A stretch of DNA of 64,000 bases from Gymnogyps californianus (taxonomy: Eukaryota; Chordata; Aves; Accipitriformes; Cathartidae): the NCBI RefSeq assembly GCF_018139145.2, contig NC_059478.1, positions 15,483,001 through 15,547,000 on the forward strand, read 5' to 3'. The translations under genes and the position numbers were made by a program. The notes beneath the pieces are model-generated. The model made no database searches. It was not told the origin of the DNA and saw only the letters and a program-made list of their open reading frames with translations. Every line of letters starts with the position of its first letter. Position 1 is the stretch's first letter. Below are positions 53,601 to 62,509 of this stretch, in pieces.

Positions 53601-56600
53601 CATTCGCTTCTCCGTAGCCTTGCAACACTTGTCGATGCAGCTGGCAACACCTTTTAGGGAGTCTGCTATATCTTCTTCTGAAGCTGACCACAGTGTGTGG
53701 ATGGGGCCGTATTCCTTCATTTCATTGAAATACTCTTAACAGGAACATATATGCATATTACTCTTTTGTTCATTAATAGATGTCTAAGTGATACTAATTG
53801 CAACCGCATATTTACTGTGAACAAAGCAAGAGACTGACGCTAATGTTTCAGTGTGCTCAAATGACCAAACTGCAGTTCATTGTTTATGAATAAACTAATC
53901 AATTAATGTATTGTAATTAAGTAGTTCCTAGAAATCTATCAGCAAAAATGCCCCAGTCATTTCAAAAGGACACACATACTCAGGTAGACCTGAAGAGTTG
54001 TATTCAGATCACCCAATGACCTGAATTACTTCACGTTGTCTTCATAGAGGGGCAGGAGCCATAGCAGCCCCAGGCAGCAGTTGGTCTGACTCGCTTCTAC
54101 TGCCCCAAATTCCTCTGCTACAGTAATGCTCTGAATCCTGTCTCTGTTATTAAAACTAGCAGCCTTGGTATGTCCCAAAAGCTTCAGAAGACACACTGAA
54201 GTTCATTGCCATTCTGCAGGTGTTATCTCCTTTAGTAGTTTTTATTAATCTAAATACAAGGATATCCTATGAATTATTTCTCTTATGTCTCTAGGCCAAG
54301 TGATAATCTGTAAGCAGAAAGAAGGCCCAGAATTCACTGTGCCATTTGGCAGGGCTAAACTTGGGCAAGGCTGGGTATGACCTGGAAGCTGCACGTTCAC
54401 AGGAGGGTACTATGAACGCATTGGTCATGTATTGGAAACACCATTTCATCACAACTGAATTTACAATGAAGGAATGTCCAAGAAAAGATGCAAAGCAGCC
54501 GTGTGGTATGAAGAGTGTAATGTTTACTTTGAGATTAACTGGACAAAAAAACCCTCCATGGAAGATGTAATTAAGAATCCCATGTTACGCTACTGCAAGC
54601 AGGAATGTTCTCTGAATCACAGCTATCCACAGTTTATATCCACGGCAGTGCGGCCCTGCACACAAGTGTTCTGCCAAGTGCTATTTGTAAAATCTAGAAA
54701 GAAGATACAACCTACAGCATTTGGGAGCATGTCAAAATTCAGAAGGTTTTCCAAGAAATATTTTGGCACTGATGCCTTGAACCTATGGACCTCAGCCAGC
54801 TATTTCCACTGAAATGAACGATATCAAAAGGAACTCTTTTCACCGACATGTATTTTCCTTTTATAAGACCCCTCCAATTTAGTGAGGACATGCTGAGATC
54901 TGGTACTGCACAATAAAGCACAAGGGCTCAGTTATTAAAGAACACAGTGCAGCTCTTCAAATTATATTATATAGACAATAAAATCCCTCAAGTGCTGACC
55001 AGTGGAAATTCTACTGAACAGGCCTAGTCTGAGATCAGGGTCAATCTCAGAAAGTCAGTAATTTAGCATTCCAAGTAGGTGTGCAAACTGCTGTTACTTA
55101 AGGAAAAAATTGAGATTGTCATCCTTCTTAAGAAAACTCTTAACAGGCACCGTTTCCCATGACAGAAATTATGGCCAACAGTAAAGCTCTTTAAAAAAAA
55201 ATAAAATCTACTTGGTCAACACAGAAAAAAGGTGCAGAATGAAACAAAAAAAAAGATGTTTAGAGCTCTGGAATCTAGACACCATTAGGCCAGTACGAGA
55301 CAGCACAGAAAACTGTCACTATTTACATTCCAGTAAAAGTACAAAACAAAAGGTCATGCAGCTTTCCAAAAAGCACAAGTAAAAAGATAGCTATACTTGC
55401 TAGGTTTTCTTCTTTCTAAGTTCCTTATGAAGTAATTCAATGACATGTTAAAACTCTTCCTATTAACAAGTTATTCAAACTAACTTGAAGGTCTGCCAAA
55501 ACAATGACTGTTATGAAAAGCACAGTATAAACACAAATCTCCCTTTTCCCCTGCTTGCTGGAGAGAGTATTTTGCCTGGCACAATGAAAACTAATTTACT
55601 TTTCCAATATATTAATTTCTTAAATCAATAAAACTGATACTTGTTTTCTACTTACCCCTTTCTTCCTTGTAAATTCTATGAGCTATTTTGTCTAGTACGT
55701 TTATTTTCTGACTAAATGTTTCCATGTAATCGTTCATTTCCGTAAACATTTCAGGACGATTTTTAACTCCTCCTCTTACTGAGGATGCTACAGCTCTGAC
55801 GGTCTGTCCCATCCTGCTCAGCAAACCGGGACCCTGCTTCTTGTGTGAGGAGAGTTCCTAAAGACAGAACAAGCCGTGTTTACTTCCAAGTACTTTTTCA
55901 AATTCTCTGAAAATAATGCATGCTTTAAAGCTTTTTTTTTTAAACAAAACGATATACATAAGCATCTGTGTGTCTTTTTAGTGTATAAATCTTACTTTAA
56001 AATTATTAGACCAGTGTCAGAACCGTACCTGTCATGTGCATTTATTAGCTAAGCCTTTCTGGGCAAACACAAGCATGCCGTGTATCACGCTCTCACAAGA
56101 ACGATTAAAAATGGCAGAGAACCTTTACCCTTTCATTCCTTAGGGTGAGTTAGCTAGTGTGCAATTTAGCCTTTTGAACAGGAAAGCAGAGGTAATGATT
56201 GCAGAAATAAGTCATTGAGAAAAGCAAACAATGTTCCTACTGGAAGAAGTAATCCATCTATTTTTTTTTTGTAACTCTTTTTATGTTGCTAGAATAACCT
56301 TTGCTGAAGTTCAGAGGCAGGCTTTTTGAGTACAAAACTCCAATTTTCAACTGGACACATCTTGCAAAAATACAACAGGAAGTTCAAGGGCTGTATTTTT
56401 CTTTTATGAGACTAGTATAAATTTAAAAAAAAAGCAGATGAAAAGGACAGTGCCATGCCAAAACAACAATTAATTTAAAATACTGCTTTTCATATAATCT
56501 TGGAAGCTTGTATGTATACCAAAAAGCATGCAGAGTCGAAATATTGTGAATTTGCCACAAAAATCCAAAATGCAGCAACAAAAACTGCTTTGGAAGGTAC

Positions 56601-59563
56601 AGCAATATTTATGGCCACATGCATGATTACCAAAAGCACAGAAGAAAAGGTTATCTCGGGGCATGAATATTCCATAAATCCCCTGCCGCCTTCTGACACT
56701 TCTGTAACAAGCCGTGGGAGGACACTATTGAATACCAAACCAGGGAGACTCCTGATATACTCTACTAACACAAGACGTGGTTTCACATAACTGTAAATAA
56801 AAATAAAGTCATTTTACCCAGGCCTGTGCAGTAAGAAAAATTTTGAAGTCTTCATTAAAAGTTAAAGTTGGATGATCAGCAATACGGTTCAAAAATTTAT
56901 GTAAAGCTTTTCTTCGAGTCTCAATGAATTCATCACTAAATCGTTCCACCATTCCTTTCATTATGAATTTTTCAGGCAATGGCTAAGGAAAAAAGAAGAA
57001 ATATATTGTATAATTTGCATAATATTAGGGGTATTATAATAATTCTTCTACTTACTAAAAAACATAGGTATACCTTGTAAAATCCACCGTGCCAAAAACT
57101 GTTATAACGTTATCATATTCAACAGTGCTATAACATGGTTCTTCTAGCACACAGTGCAGAAGAATACAAGTACAACTAAGAAAGGAGGACGTAAATTACT
57201 GCAAATTACTGCAAATGGTACAATTACAAACATAAGAAATAATACCTTTATGGGATTTTTAATTATCACATACATATAAAGCTAATGAAAATAGGTTGGT
57301 TTAATGTTTGTGACCCTTCAGAAACTGAAGAAAGACCTCAAACATCTCTGTATAAAACTGGAGCTATCTTATAAACAAATGAAAATAACAAGTTTTAGCA
57401 AACGAACAGGAATAATCAGTGTCGGATGTGCTTCTTCAAGTTTGCTCTTCAGCCAAAGGAAATCCTGATATCGTCTTCGAACTTCATATTCACTGGAGTC
57501 AAATTCACCACGAGATGTCTGAAAACCAGAGGCAGAAAAAACAGGCCCAGGTTAGAATACTAGAAAAAAAGAACAAAATAGTTTTAGATTTTGGAGAAAA
57601 CTGAGTACTTGAAGGAAATGCATACATGATTCTATTTTGCCTTTGTTATTTGCTTGCTCTTTTTAAAGTGCAATGATCAACTACTTGAAGAGATAAAACA
57701 CATCCCATTTTAGCAAGAAATCAAAGTTCTAAAAAAAAAAAGAAAAGAAAAGCAAGCACTAAACTGCACACAGAATGACTTATAATAATTAGCCTACCAC
57801 AATGTTTCCAAAAGTTTTCAATCATTATTTTAGTGTGGCATTTTCCTTTTAGCACGGTTTATCGTGGTTATGTTTGTTACTTTTAGGGCACTTCTTTTAA
57901 AGTGATTAGTAATCTACGAGTGAGGAAAGTCCATTTTTTAGCATTCTGGGAAAAAACCAAATAGCTGACATAGGTCCTTGGGACCTGCTGACACTAGTCA
58001 ACAATCCCCACATTCAAAATATGAAAACTTCAGCATATCATAGCAATAACACTTCCTGCGCTGCTTAATGGATTCTGCGTTCCATCATCAATTCCAGTTT
58101 TGTAGCCCTTTGTTAGAACTTGCCAACAAACCTTTAATGCCTGGAAAAAATGCTTATTACAGTGTTGCAAAATTGTCAGACCATGAGATTTATTTTATCA
58201 CTGCTCTATCTTCTAGAATCAAGCCACAAAGAGCCCATGTTTTCATTAAAGTAATGCGTGCTGTTTAGCATTCATTGTTGCATGGAGATTTATAATGCAA
58301 GTAAATTCTACAAACCTCAAAACACGCTTTTGTAATCTAAACATTTTTGAGGGCTGAATAAAAATTTTTCAAGGTATGTGGGAGGAATGCTATTACTTTA
58401 TCATCAACAACCAGCACTTCAAATTAAATGTGATAAGAAAGGATAGAATAGACAAAAAAGCAAAAGTAATCCACCTTACAGCCCTTCCATACTTGCCCGA
58501 AGAAAAAATGTTCTCTTGTCTACAAAAACATGCATAAAGTGAAAATTATTGCTAGCAACCTAACGAAGATAGCTCTCTTCCTCCTCTTTAAATATTTTAT
58601 GAGGAACTGATATCTCCTCTTATTTAAGGATGAATAATTCCCATTTGAAAATTTGGTTTTAAATGAATCTTTTAAAAAGGAACTCAAAGTAAAATAAATT
58701 AACAGTGCAATTCTCAAAATGCAGCCTGCAGAATATTTGCTGGTAATCCCAGAAGAGCTGGCTAGTCTCACAAGGCTGACTTTCTTCCTTATTTCCAGTA
58801 AATAATTTGTACCCAGGACAGCTAAAAATACACTTAGTTGTTCCCTAATATTACTTTTTCATTGGAGAATTGTGGCAGTTTCCCCAGAAATCATATGCAA
58901 CTGTAAATGTGAAACAAATGTCCATGTGATAGTGAACGCTGTAATTACAAAAGAATGGAATTGAAAGACTTTGTAGCAGGTAACATTTATGCAAGACAGA
59001 AGCCTGCAAGTAATCCAAAAGTCATAAATACTTGGGCTAATACAGTGTCTTTGAACTGAATCAGTCTTTCTGCTGTTTCATATTCCTGCTGAAGATCACA
59101 ATAGAAGAAGTTATTCTCCTATAGAACTGATTTGGCTGTTGAAGAATTATTAGCTATTTTCTCAGCATAAAAAGCGTAAGCACCTATGTGTGTAGACTTA
59201 TACTGAATTTTTTTTCAGAATCTACTGCACAGTTTCATACAGTTTTAGTGGTCTATAACACATGGCAAAATCAGAGTATAATTTAAATTTAGTAATATCC
59301 CAGAGAATGGTATTCCAGAACAGTGAAAATGCTACTACTGTCATCAATGTAAGCCATTATAGCCATGAGTAGATGCTTACCTTTGTGACTACTCTGTATG
59401 TAATAAATGTTTCAATGGCTGTAATGTGGCTTTCAGGATCATCGACTGTAATGAAGAGATCTCTTAATTCTGGTTCATCTTCAAATTTATACTGGTTTAT
59501 CATTGATGAGGGGGATATTGGCATTGAAGGACTGAATGAGTTTACCTCAGCCAGTGATGTATC
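35549..59563 (-). CDS. SNX7: SNX7, sorting nexin 7 (PX-BAR protein), coding exons 2-9, 5' end outside window
   Basis: Eight minus-strand exons splice in frame to 393 residues plus stop: join of 59563-59381, 57518-57408, 56982-56818, 55857-55656, 53734-53535, 50083-49997, 44003-43851 and 35629-35549. Numbering residues from the first one in the window, the PX domain is about 35-153. It carries RRRYQDF at 75-81, a proline-rich PPLPEK at 98-103 and RRKALHKFL at 121-129, the conserved set used for phosphoinositide (PI3P-type) binding. A short amphipathic stretch (about 164-178) leads into a BAR coiled-coil domain running to the C-terminus. SNX7 is an endosomal sorting nexin known to pair with SNX4 and act in endosomal recycling and ATG9A/autophagy-related trafficking. 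The protein matches mammalian SNX7 closely by eye; the C-terminus [12 protein letters not shown] and the segment WSASEED are diagnostic against SNX30 and SNX4. The start codon and first exon are missing, so the gene is partial here. Confidence 0.96.
35630..43850 (-). other. SNX7 intron 8
   Basis: 8221 bp, the largest complete intron here. Mostly unique AT-rich sequence with a G6A19 homopolymer pair at 36258-36282 and a short 15-bp tandem (caatgaaatatctac) near 36733-36760. No nested gene or recognisable transposable element was seen. Confidence 0.8.
36258..36282. repeat. Homopolymer pair G6 then A19, in SNX7 intron 8
   Basis: Six G followed by nineteen A on the plus strand, then tcccc. There is no retrogene sequence upstream that would make this a poly(A) tail. 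Confidence 0.9.
43851..44003 (-). CDS. SNX7: SNX7 exon 8 (BAR domain)
   Basis: 153 nt, 51 codons, phase 0, residues 317-367; acceptor TTATTTAG, donor GAG/GTAAAA. It encodes [20 protein letters not shown], then [20 protein letters not shown] and [11 protein letters not shown], the long last BAR helix. The first two residues (Phe-Ser) replace Leu-Pro of the mammalian protein as I recall it. A second AG lies 7 nt inside the exon (TTCTCAG), but its use would shift the frame, so the outer AG is the real acceptor. The exon has no long open frame of its own starting with ATG and is easy to miss. Confidence 0.95.
48555..48603 (-). mobile_element. CR1 LINE 3'-end fragment
   Basis: On the plus strand the segment reads as the reverse complement of a CR1 3' terminus: tagaatcgtagaac followed by ggtggaagggaccca and taaggatcc. 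CR1 copies typically end in repeated ATTCTATGA-type octamers preceded by a 'TTCCAACC'-like block. Only about 50 bp survive; the element is inserted in SNX7 intron 7 in the same orientation as SNX7. Confidence 0.62.
48645..48800. other. GC-rich islet in SNX7 intron 7
   Basis: About 155 bp with roughly nine CpGs (ccggcacgcgggg, ggcgcgggg and others) in otherwise AT-rich intron, directly beside the CR1 tip. Three overlapping frames are open across it, as expected where stop codons are scarce in GC-rich DNA; none resembles a known protein. It may be an alternative promoter, an inserted fragment or GC-biased sequence. Confidence 0.4.
49997..50083 (-). CDS. SNX7: SNX7 exon 7 (BAR domain)
   Basis: 87 nt, 29 codons, phase 0, residues 288-316; acceptor ATATTAAG, donor CTG/GTGAGT. 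It encodes [20 protein letters not shown] followed by ANKKTEKDL, a charged heptad-like stretch of the BAR coiled coil. This is the smallest internal exon, lying between a 3.5-kb and a 6-kb intron. I placed it by its match to the KRRDQIQ-ELDS segment of mammalian SNX7 and by both splice sites being in phase. Confidence 0.94.
50084..53534 (-). other. SNX7 intron 6
   Basis: 3451 bp with consensus ends. Ordinary AT-rich intronic sequence; the part at about 52090-53300 is less AT-rich. No exon, known repeat family or RNA gene recognised. Confidence 0.8.
53535..53734 (-). CDS. SNX7: SNX7 exon 6 (BAR domain)
   Basis: 200 nt; the first two bases finish the split Glu codon, then residues 222-287. Acceptor TGTTAAG, donor ATG/GTAAGG. 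It encodes [20 protein letters not shown], a two-cysteine stretch [13 protein letters not shown], and [15 protein letters not shown], the central BAR helices responsible for dimerisation and membrane curvature. The open frame continues for a few residues into the following intron (VRFP), which is intronic read-through rather than protein. The residues match mammalian SNX7 at most positions. Confidence 0.96.
53735..55655 (-). other. SNX7 intron 5
   Basis: 1921 bp with consensus ends. No exon or repeat recognised. The plus-strand frame at 54474-54812 (112 codons) has no family resemblance that I can see. Confidence 0.85.
55656..55857 (-). CDS. SNX7: SNX7 exon 5 (amphipathic linker and start of BAR domain)
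   Basis: 202 nt; starts in phase 0 and ends one base into a codon (the Glu of EREYF is split to exon 6). Residues 154-220 plus one base. Acceptor TCTTTAG, donor GGG/GTAAGT. It begins [11 protein letters not shown], continues [16 protein letters not shown], which can form the membrane-inserting amphipathic helix that SNX-BAR proteins carry between PX and BAR, and then enters the first BAR helix ([20 protein letters not shown]). There is one extra glycine (RGGVKNRP) compared with the mammalian protein as I recall it. Exons 5 and 6 are the only coding exons here that are not multiples of three; together they add 402 nt. Confidence 0.95.
55858..56817 (-). other. SNX7 intron 4
   Basis: 960 bp with consensus ends. 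Frames are open on both strands over about 56490-56790, but neither strand shows codon-like structure or a known domain. I regard these as chance frames. Confidence 0.85.
56818..56982 (-). CDS. SNX7: SNX7 exon 4 (C-terminal half of PX domain)
   Basis: 165 nt, 55 codons, phase 0, residues 99-153; acceptor CCTTAG, donor TGG/GTAAAA. It completes the PX domain: PLPEKF (the proline-rich loop with its lysine), [21 protein letters not shown] (the helical part, with the conserved arginines), then [20 protein letters not shown] and TAQAW. This is the most strongly conserved block of the SNX4/SNX7/SNX30 subgroup, and every residue expected for a working lipid-binding PX domain appears to be present. 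The neighbouring introns are short (425 bp to exon 3, 960 bp to exon 5). Confidence 0.96.
56983..57407 (-). other. SNX7 intron 3
   Basis: 425 bp, the shortest intron, bounded by the weak donor GTTCGT and a good acceptor CCTTAG. It contains a small tandem of a 10-bp unit (aaattactgc) around 57193-57213. Nothing else was seen. Confidence 0.85.
57408..57518 (-). CDS. SNX7: SNX7 exon 3 (PX domain, phosphoinositide-binding motif)
   Basis: 111 nt, 37 codons, phase 0 at both ends, residues 62-98. The acceptor is a clean polypyrimidine tract plus TTTTCAG. The exon begins [13 protein letters not shown] and contains [11 protein letters not shown], the RR(Y/F)xDF signature whose arginine and aromatic residues contact the 3-phosphate of PI3P in PX domains. 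It ends with HPTLIIP, half of the proline-rich loop completed by exon 4. The donor is CCT/GTTCGT, a weak match to the usual AG/GTRAGT. No better in-frame donor is visible, because the next exon requires phase 0 directly after this codon. Skipping this exon would keep the frame but remove the lipid-binding motif. Confidence 0.95.
57519..59380 (-). other. SNX7 intron 2
   Basis: 1862 bp with GT donor and AG acceptor. AT-rich, with no repeat family I recognise and no exon-like frame supported by splice sites. Confidence 0.85.
59381..59563 (-). CDS. SNX7: SNX7 exon 2 (N-terminal linker and start of PX domain)
   Basis: 183 nt, 61 codons, phase 0 at both ends; acceptor TCTGTAG, donor AAG/GTAAGC. 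It encodes residues 1-61 of the window numbering: a Ser/Pro-rich linker ([17 protein letters not shown]) followed by the first PX strand ([12 protein letters not shown], then [11 protein letters not shown]). Mammalian SNX7, as I recall it, has an internal Met-Asp-Met just before NSFSP that serves as the start of a short isoform. Here the same place reads Ala-Glu-Val, so that start is absent. The reading frame stays open into the upstream intron for only a short way, which fits an internal exon rather than a first exon. Confidence 0.95.
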
Positions 59564-60637
59564 CTACAGATAAGACATGAGAACATCCGTATCAATACAT
59601 CTTTATATACAAACACACACATGCAAACACACGTCTCAGACGCTAAAATGGCAAGCTTTTAAATAGTCTGATAAAACAGATAAAACATAGAGCAGATGAA
59701 AGAATTATATAGTACATGGCAAATCTATTATCCTTTTCAGTATTTGCTTCAGTGAGGATGTAAGAAATAAGAATGAGATTTATTCTAAAACTGATGAAAG
59801 AGCAAAATGCTACCATTTGACAAGAATGTTATGCATAGCTAGAAAGAGAACTTGCCTATGAATGCTAAAATTCTTTATGAATCCAAGCACCCAGTAATTG
59901 TGTAGGATACTTAACAGCTTTATTAACATTGTTAGAAGCCAGTTACTCAGGACTTATGAAGTCTGAATTATCTCTAATAACCTGAACAGGGTGGATAAAA
60001 CCCAATGATTTTAAAAGAAAACAAGACAAAATCCAAATGAGAATTTTTATTGGAATTGTATATTTCAGTTTGCATACATTTTAAAATAAAGTTTGAAATG
60101 GAGAACTTTTACAGAGACATAAATTTAATCTTTTGAAAAAGAAAAACAGTAAGTAAGGATGCAGTACAAATTTGTTGCTTAATTTCTAAAAAAAGTCAAA
60201 CCACTGTTTTGCTGAAGTGGAAAACCACTTATGATAGCATCAACCACTTCCACCACAGCTCTCTAAGAATATGACCCCATAGCAGCTGCTTCTGCTCAGT
60301 GTGTTCCATAGCGATCACTCAAATGCTGAGAAACTGAGTGGAAATTAGAAACAGGCAAAAAATCTCATTTTCTTTCTTAGATGCAAGTCTGGATGAGATC
60401 TACTAATCTAAAATCTTGAAGGATACAGTGTCTAGGAAAATAAATTAAATTCACTAACACCATAAAAGAGCACAATAAATGAATAAATCACCAAAAATAA
60501 TCAATTTGGGCAATTAAAATCAATCACTATGTTTTAAGTATCAAACATTTTATACACTTTTTCTAATATATCCAATGCAATGAAGTATTTTTATAACAAA
60601 CTTTAAAATTAATCTGTTTTCTAGAAGTTTTCTAAAA

Positions 60638-60661
60638 GTGTAGTTAGGCTACACTAACTAC
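60638..60661. repeat. Two interlocked short palindromes
   Basis: gtagtta (60640-60646) pairs with taactac (60655-60661), while gtgtag (60638-60643) pairs with ctacac (60649-60654). The two hairpins overlap and exclude each other. It sits at the left edge of a GC-richer block in SNX7 intron 1. Confidence 0.55.
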
Positions 60662-62477
60662 CAAGTGGCAAAGAGTTGCCCGTTCCGGTGCCTCACTAAC
60701 TATGGAGCAAGGAGAAGAGATGTTGCTAAAAAGAAAACTGCTCAAATGTCAGGAGTGGAAATGTGGGAGTCCACAGAAACTAGAGACACAGCATCATCCC
60801 AAGGCCGATCTCGTGGGAGTGAAGAGCAGACCACCGCAGGGCTGCTGAGCTTGGTGGGAGTTGCTTTTTCTCCTTTGAATTCAACTGGACCAACATCTTC
60901 TCTGAAACACGTTCTCCTCTCTTGTTCTTTTCCTGCCTTAAACCTCATTGCCTAGTGCCATCCCTCTCCTTTGGATTTATCAATGTACTCCCACAAATAT
61001 GGAGTAGAAATTTATATTGAGAATTATGCACGGAAAGCACTGATGTACCAGTTCTCCTCCCATCACTTAGGTACAGTTCTTTGAACAGGGAGACAAAAGC
61101 AGGATGGAAGACTAAAGGAAATGCTTTAAATATTATATAGCTGCTTACTTGTACACTTGTAAGTCATTTTATTTTTACTCAGTGTGTTCTTACGCATGAT
61201 TTCTATACTGGTATCCAGCCAGCACTGTCCTGAGCGGTGGAGGATAAACAGAGAAGCTGTTTTCACTGCCTGCTAGCACTAGCTGGCCATGCTCTACATG
61301 AAGTATGAGGACCGCTAGTTCAGAGCAGCCCATGCGATTCAAAGCGCTGAGACAACAGGAAATTTCTAGGGAAAGAAAAATGCATGTGAGCATGTAAGGG
61401 ACTTGAACGGCCATATAACTTGAGGAATAATGACTCTGCAAGGCCTAAATTGGATCAAGGCAAATGTGTTTCATATTTTCTCATTTTCCATGGGTCATTA
61501 ATACCGTAATGTTTCATTCCTCCTTCTAGGTTGCTAGTAAAAATTGCTCTATACAGGCAGGTTTCTGAAAGTATATTTTTATATGAAAGGGCTTACACAT
61601 ATGTGGTTTGTGAAACAAAACACAGGCAATAAAAATCCATAGAATAAGCAGGTCTTCAGTTCTGTTGTAATACAGCTCTAGTGTTCATCTGCACATGAAT
61701 GAATGCATGTGAGTTTTAAACAAGTATCTGTTTCTCTTTCTTTATCCTCATGATACTTCAGGTTTACTTCCAGCAGTTCTTGAAGTTCGTGTGACGTAAG
61801 TCTGATGTCATCACAGAAACATGGTAAAAAAAGATAATAATTTTCTATTTTCTATACAGCTGTAATTTTGTGGTTGGAACTATGTTTTTGTGTGCATACA
61901 GATGAGGGCAGAAGGAGTTTTGTGGCACAGGAAAAACAGACAATTCTTCTAGCTCTTGGGTTGTATAACTTTTTAAAAAAAAAAACTTTTTTCCTCTTCA
62001 TCCGTGCAAAGAGAATCAAGGTCCTGTCCCAGATAATTATGTCCTTTCCCACACCTCCCCCAGCCCCACCTACCCGCAGTACCCCTTCTCCCTTCCAAGC
62101 CCTTTCACTACTGACAGCAGTCGGCAGAGCTGTGTGTGCTGAGCAGCAAATAGGTTCATGCATTTTGATTTACTGGCCAGGAGACCAAACAGACAGAAAA
62201 TCAACGAGCTCCTGGCAGCATGAAGGCCTTGTTCTGGGTCTCCTTCCTCTATACTTGCAGTTACCCTATCTCACTCTCACATTTGGCTGCAATGGGTCAG
62301 TAAGACTCCAAAATAAATAAGGGAAGGAAAACACTCATACAGCAGGAGCAGCCTCAACGTAGGCCGAGCACACAGCTGAGCCTGCAGCTCTCTGTAGAAG
62401 ACATTAAGCCTGGGGGTTTGCCTAAACACCACTCCTCCCCAGAGCATAGATCCTTGACTCAGGGTTGCCTCTGTGCC

Positions 62478-62509
62478 TCATCCATCCATCCATCCTTCCC
62501 TCCCTCCCA
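62478..62509. repeat. CATC/CTTC tetranucleotide microsatellite
   Basis: Four to five catc units grading into ttccctccctccc, in SNX7 intron 1. Confidence 0.85.

Noticed and set aside
61868..62320. Open frame of 150 codons in SNX7 intron 1
   Set aside because: It crosses an A-run and a proline/serine-rich C/T tract; composition explains it. No splice or homology support.
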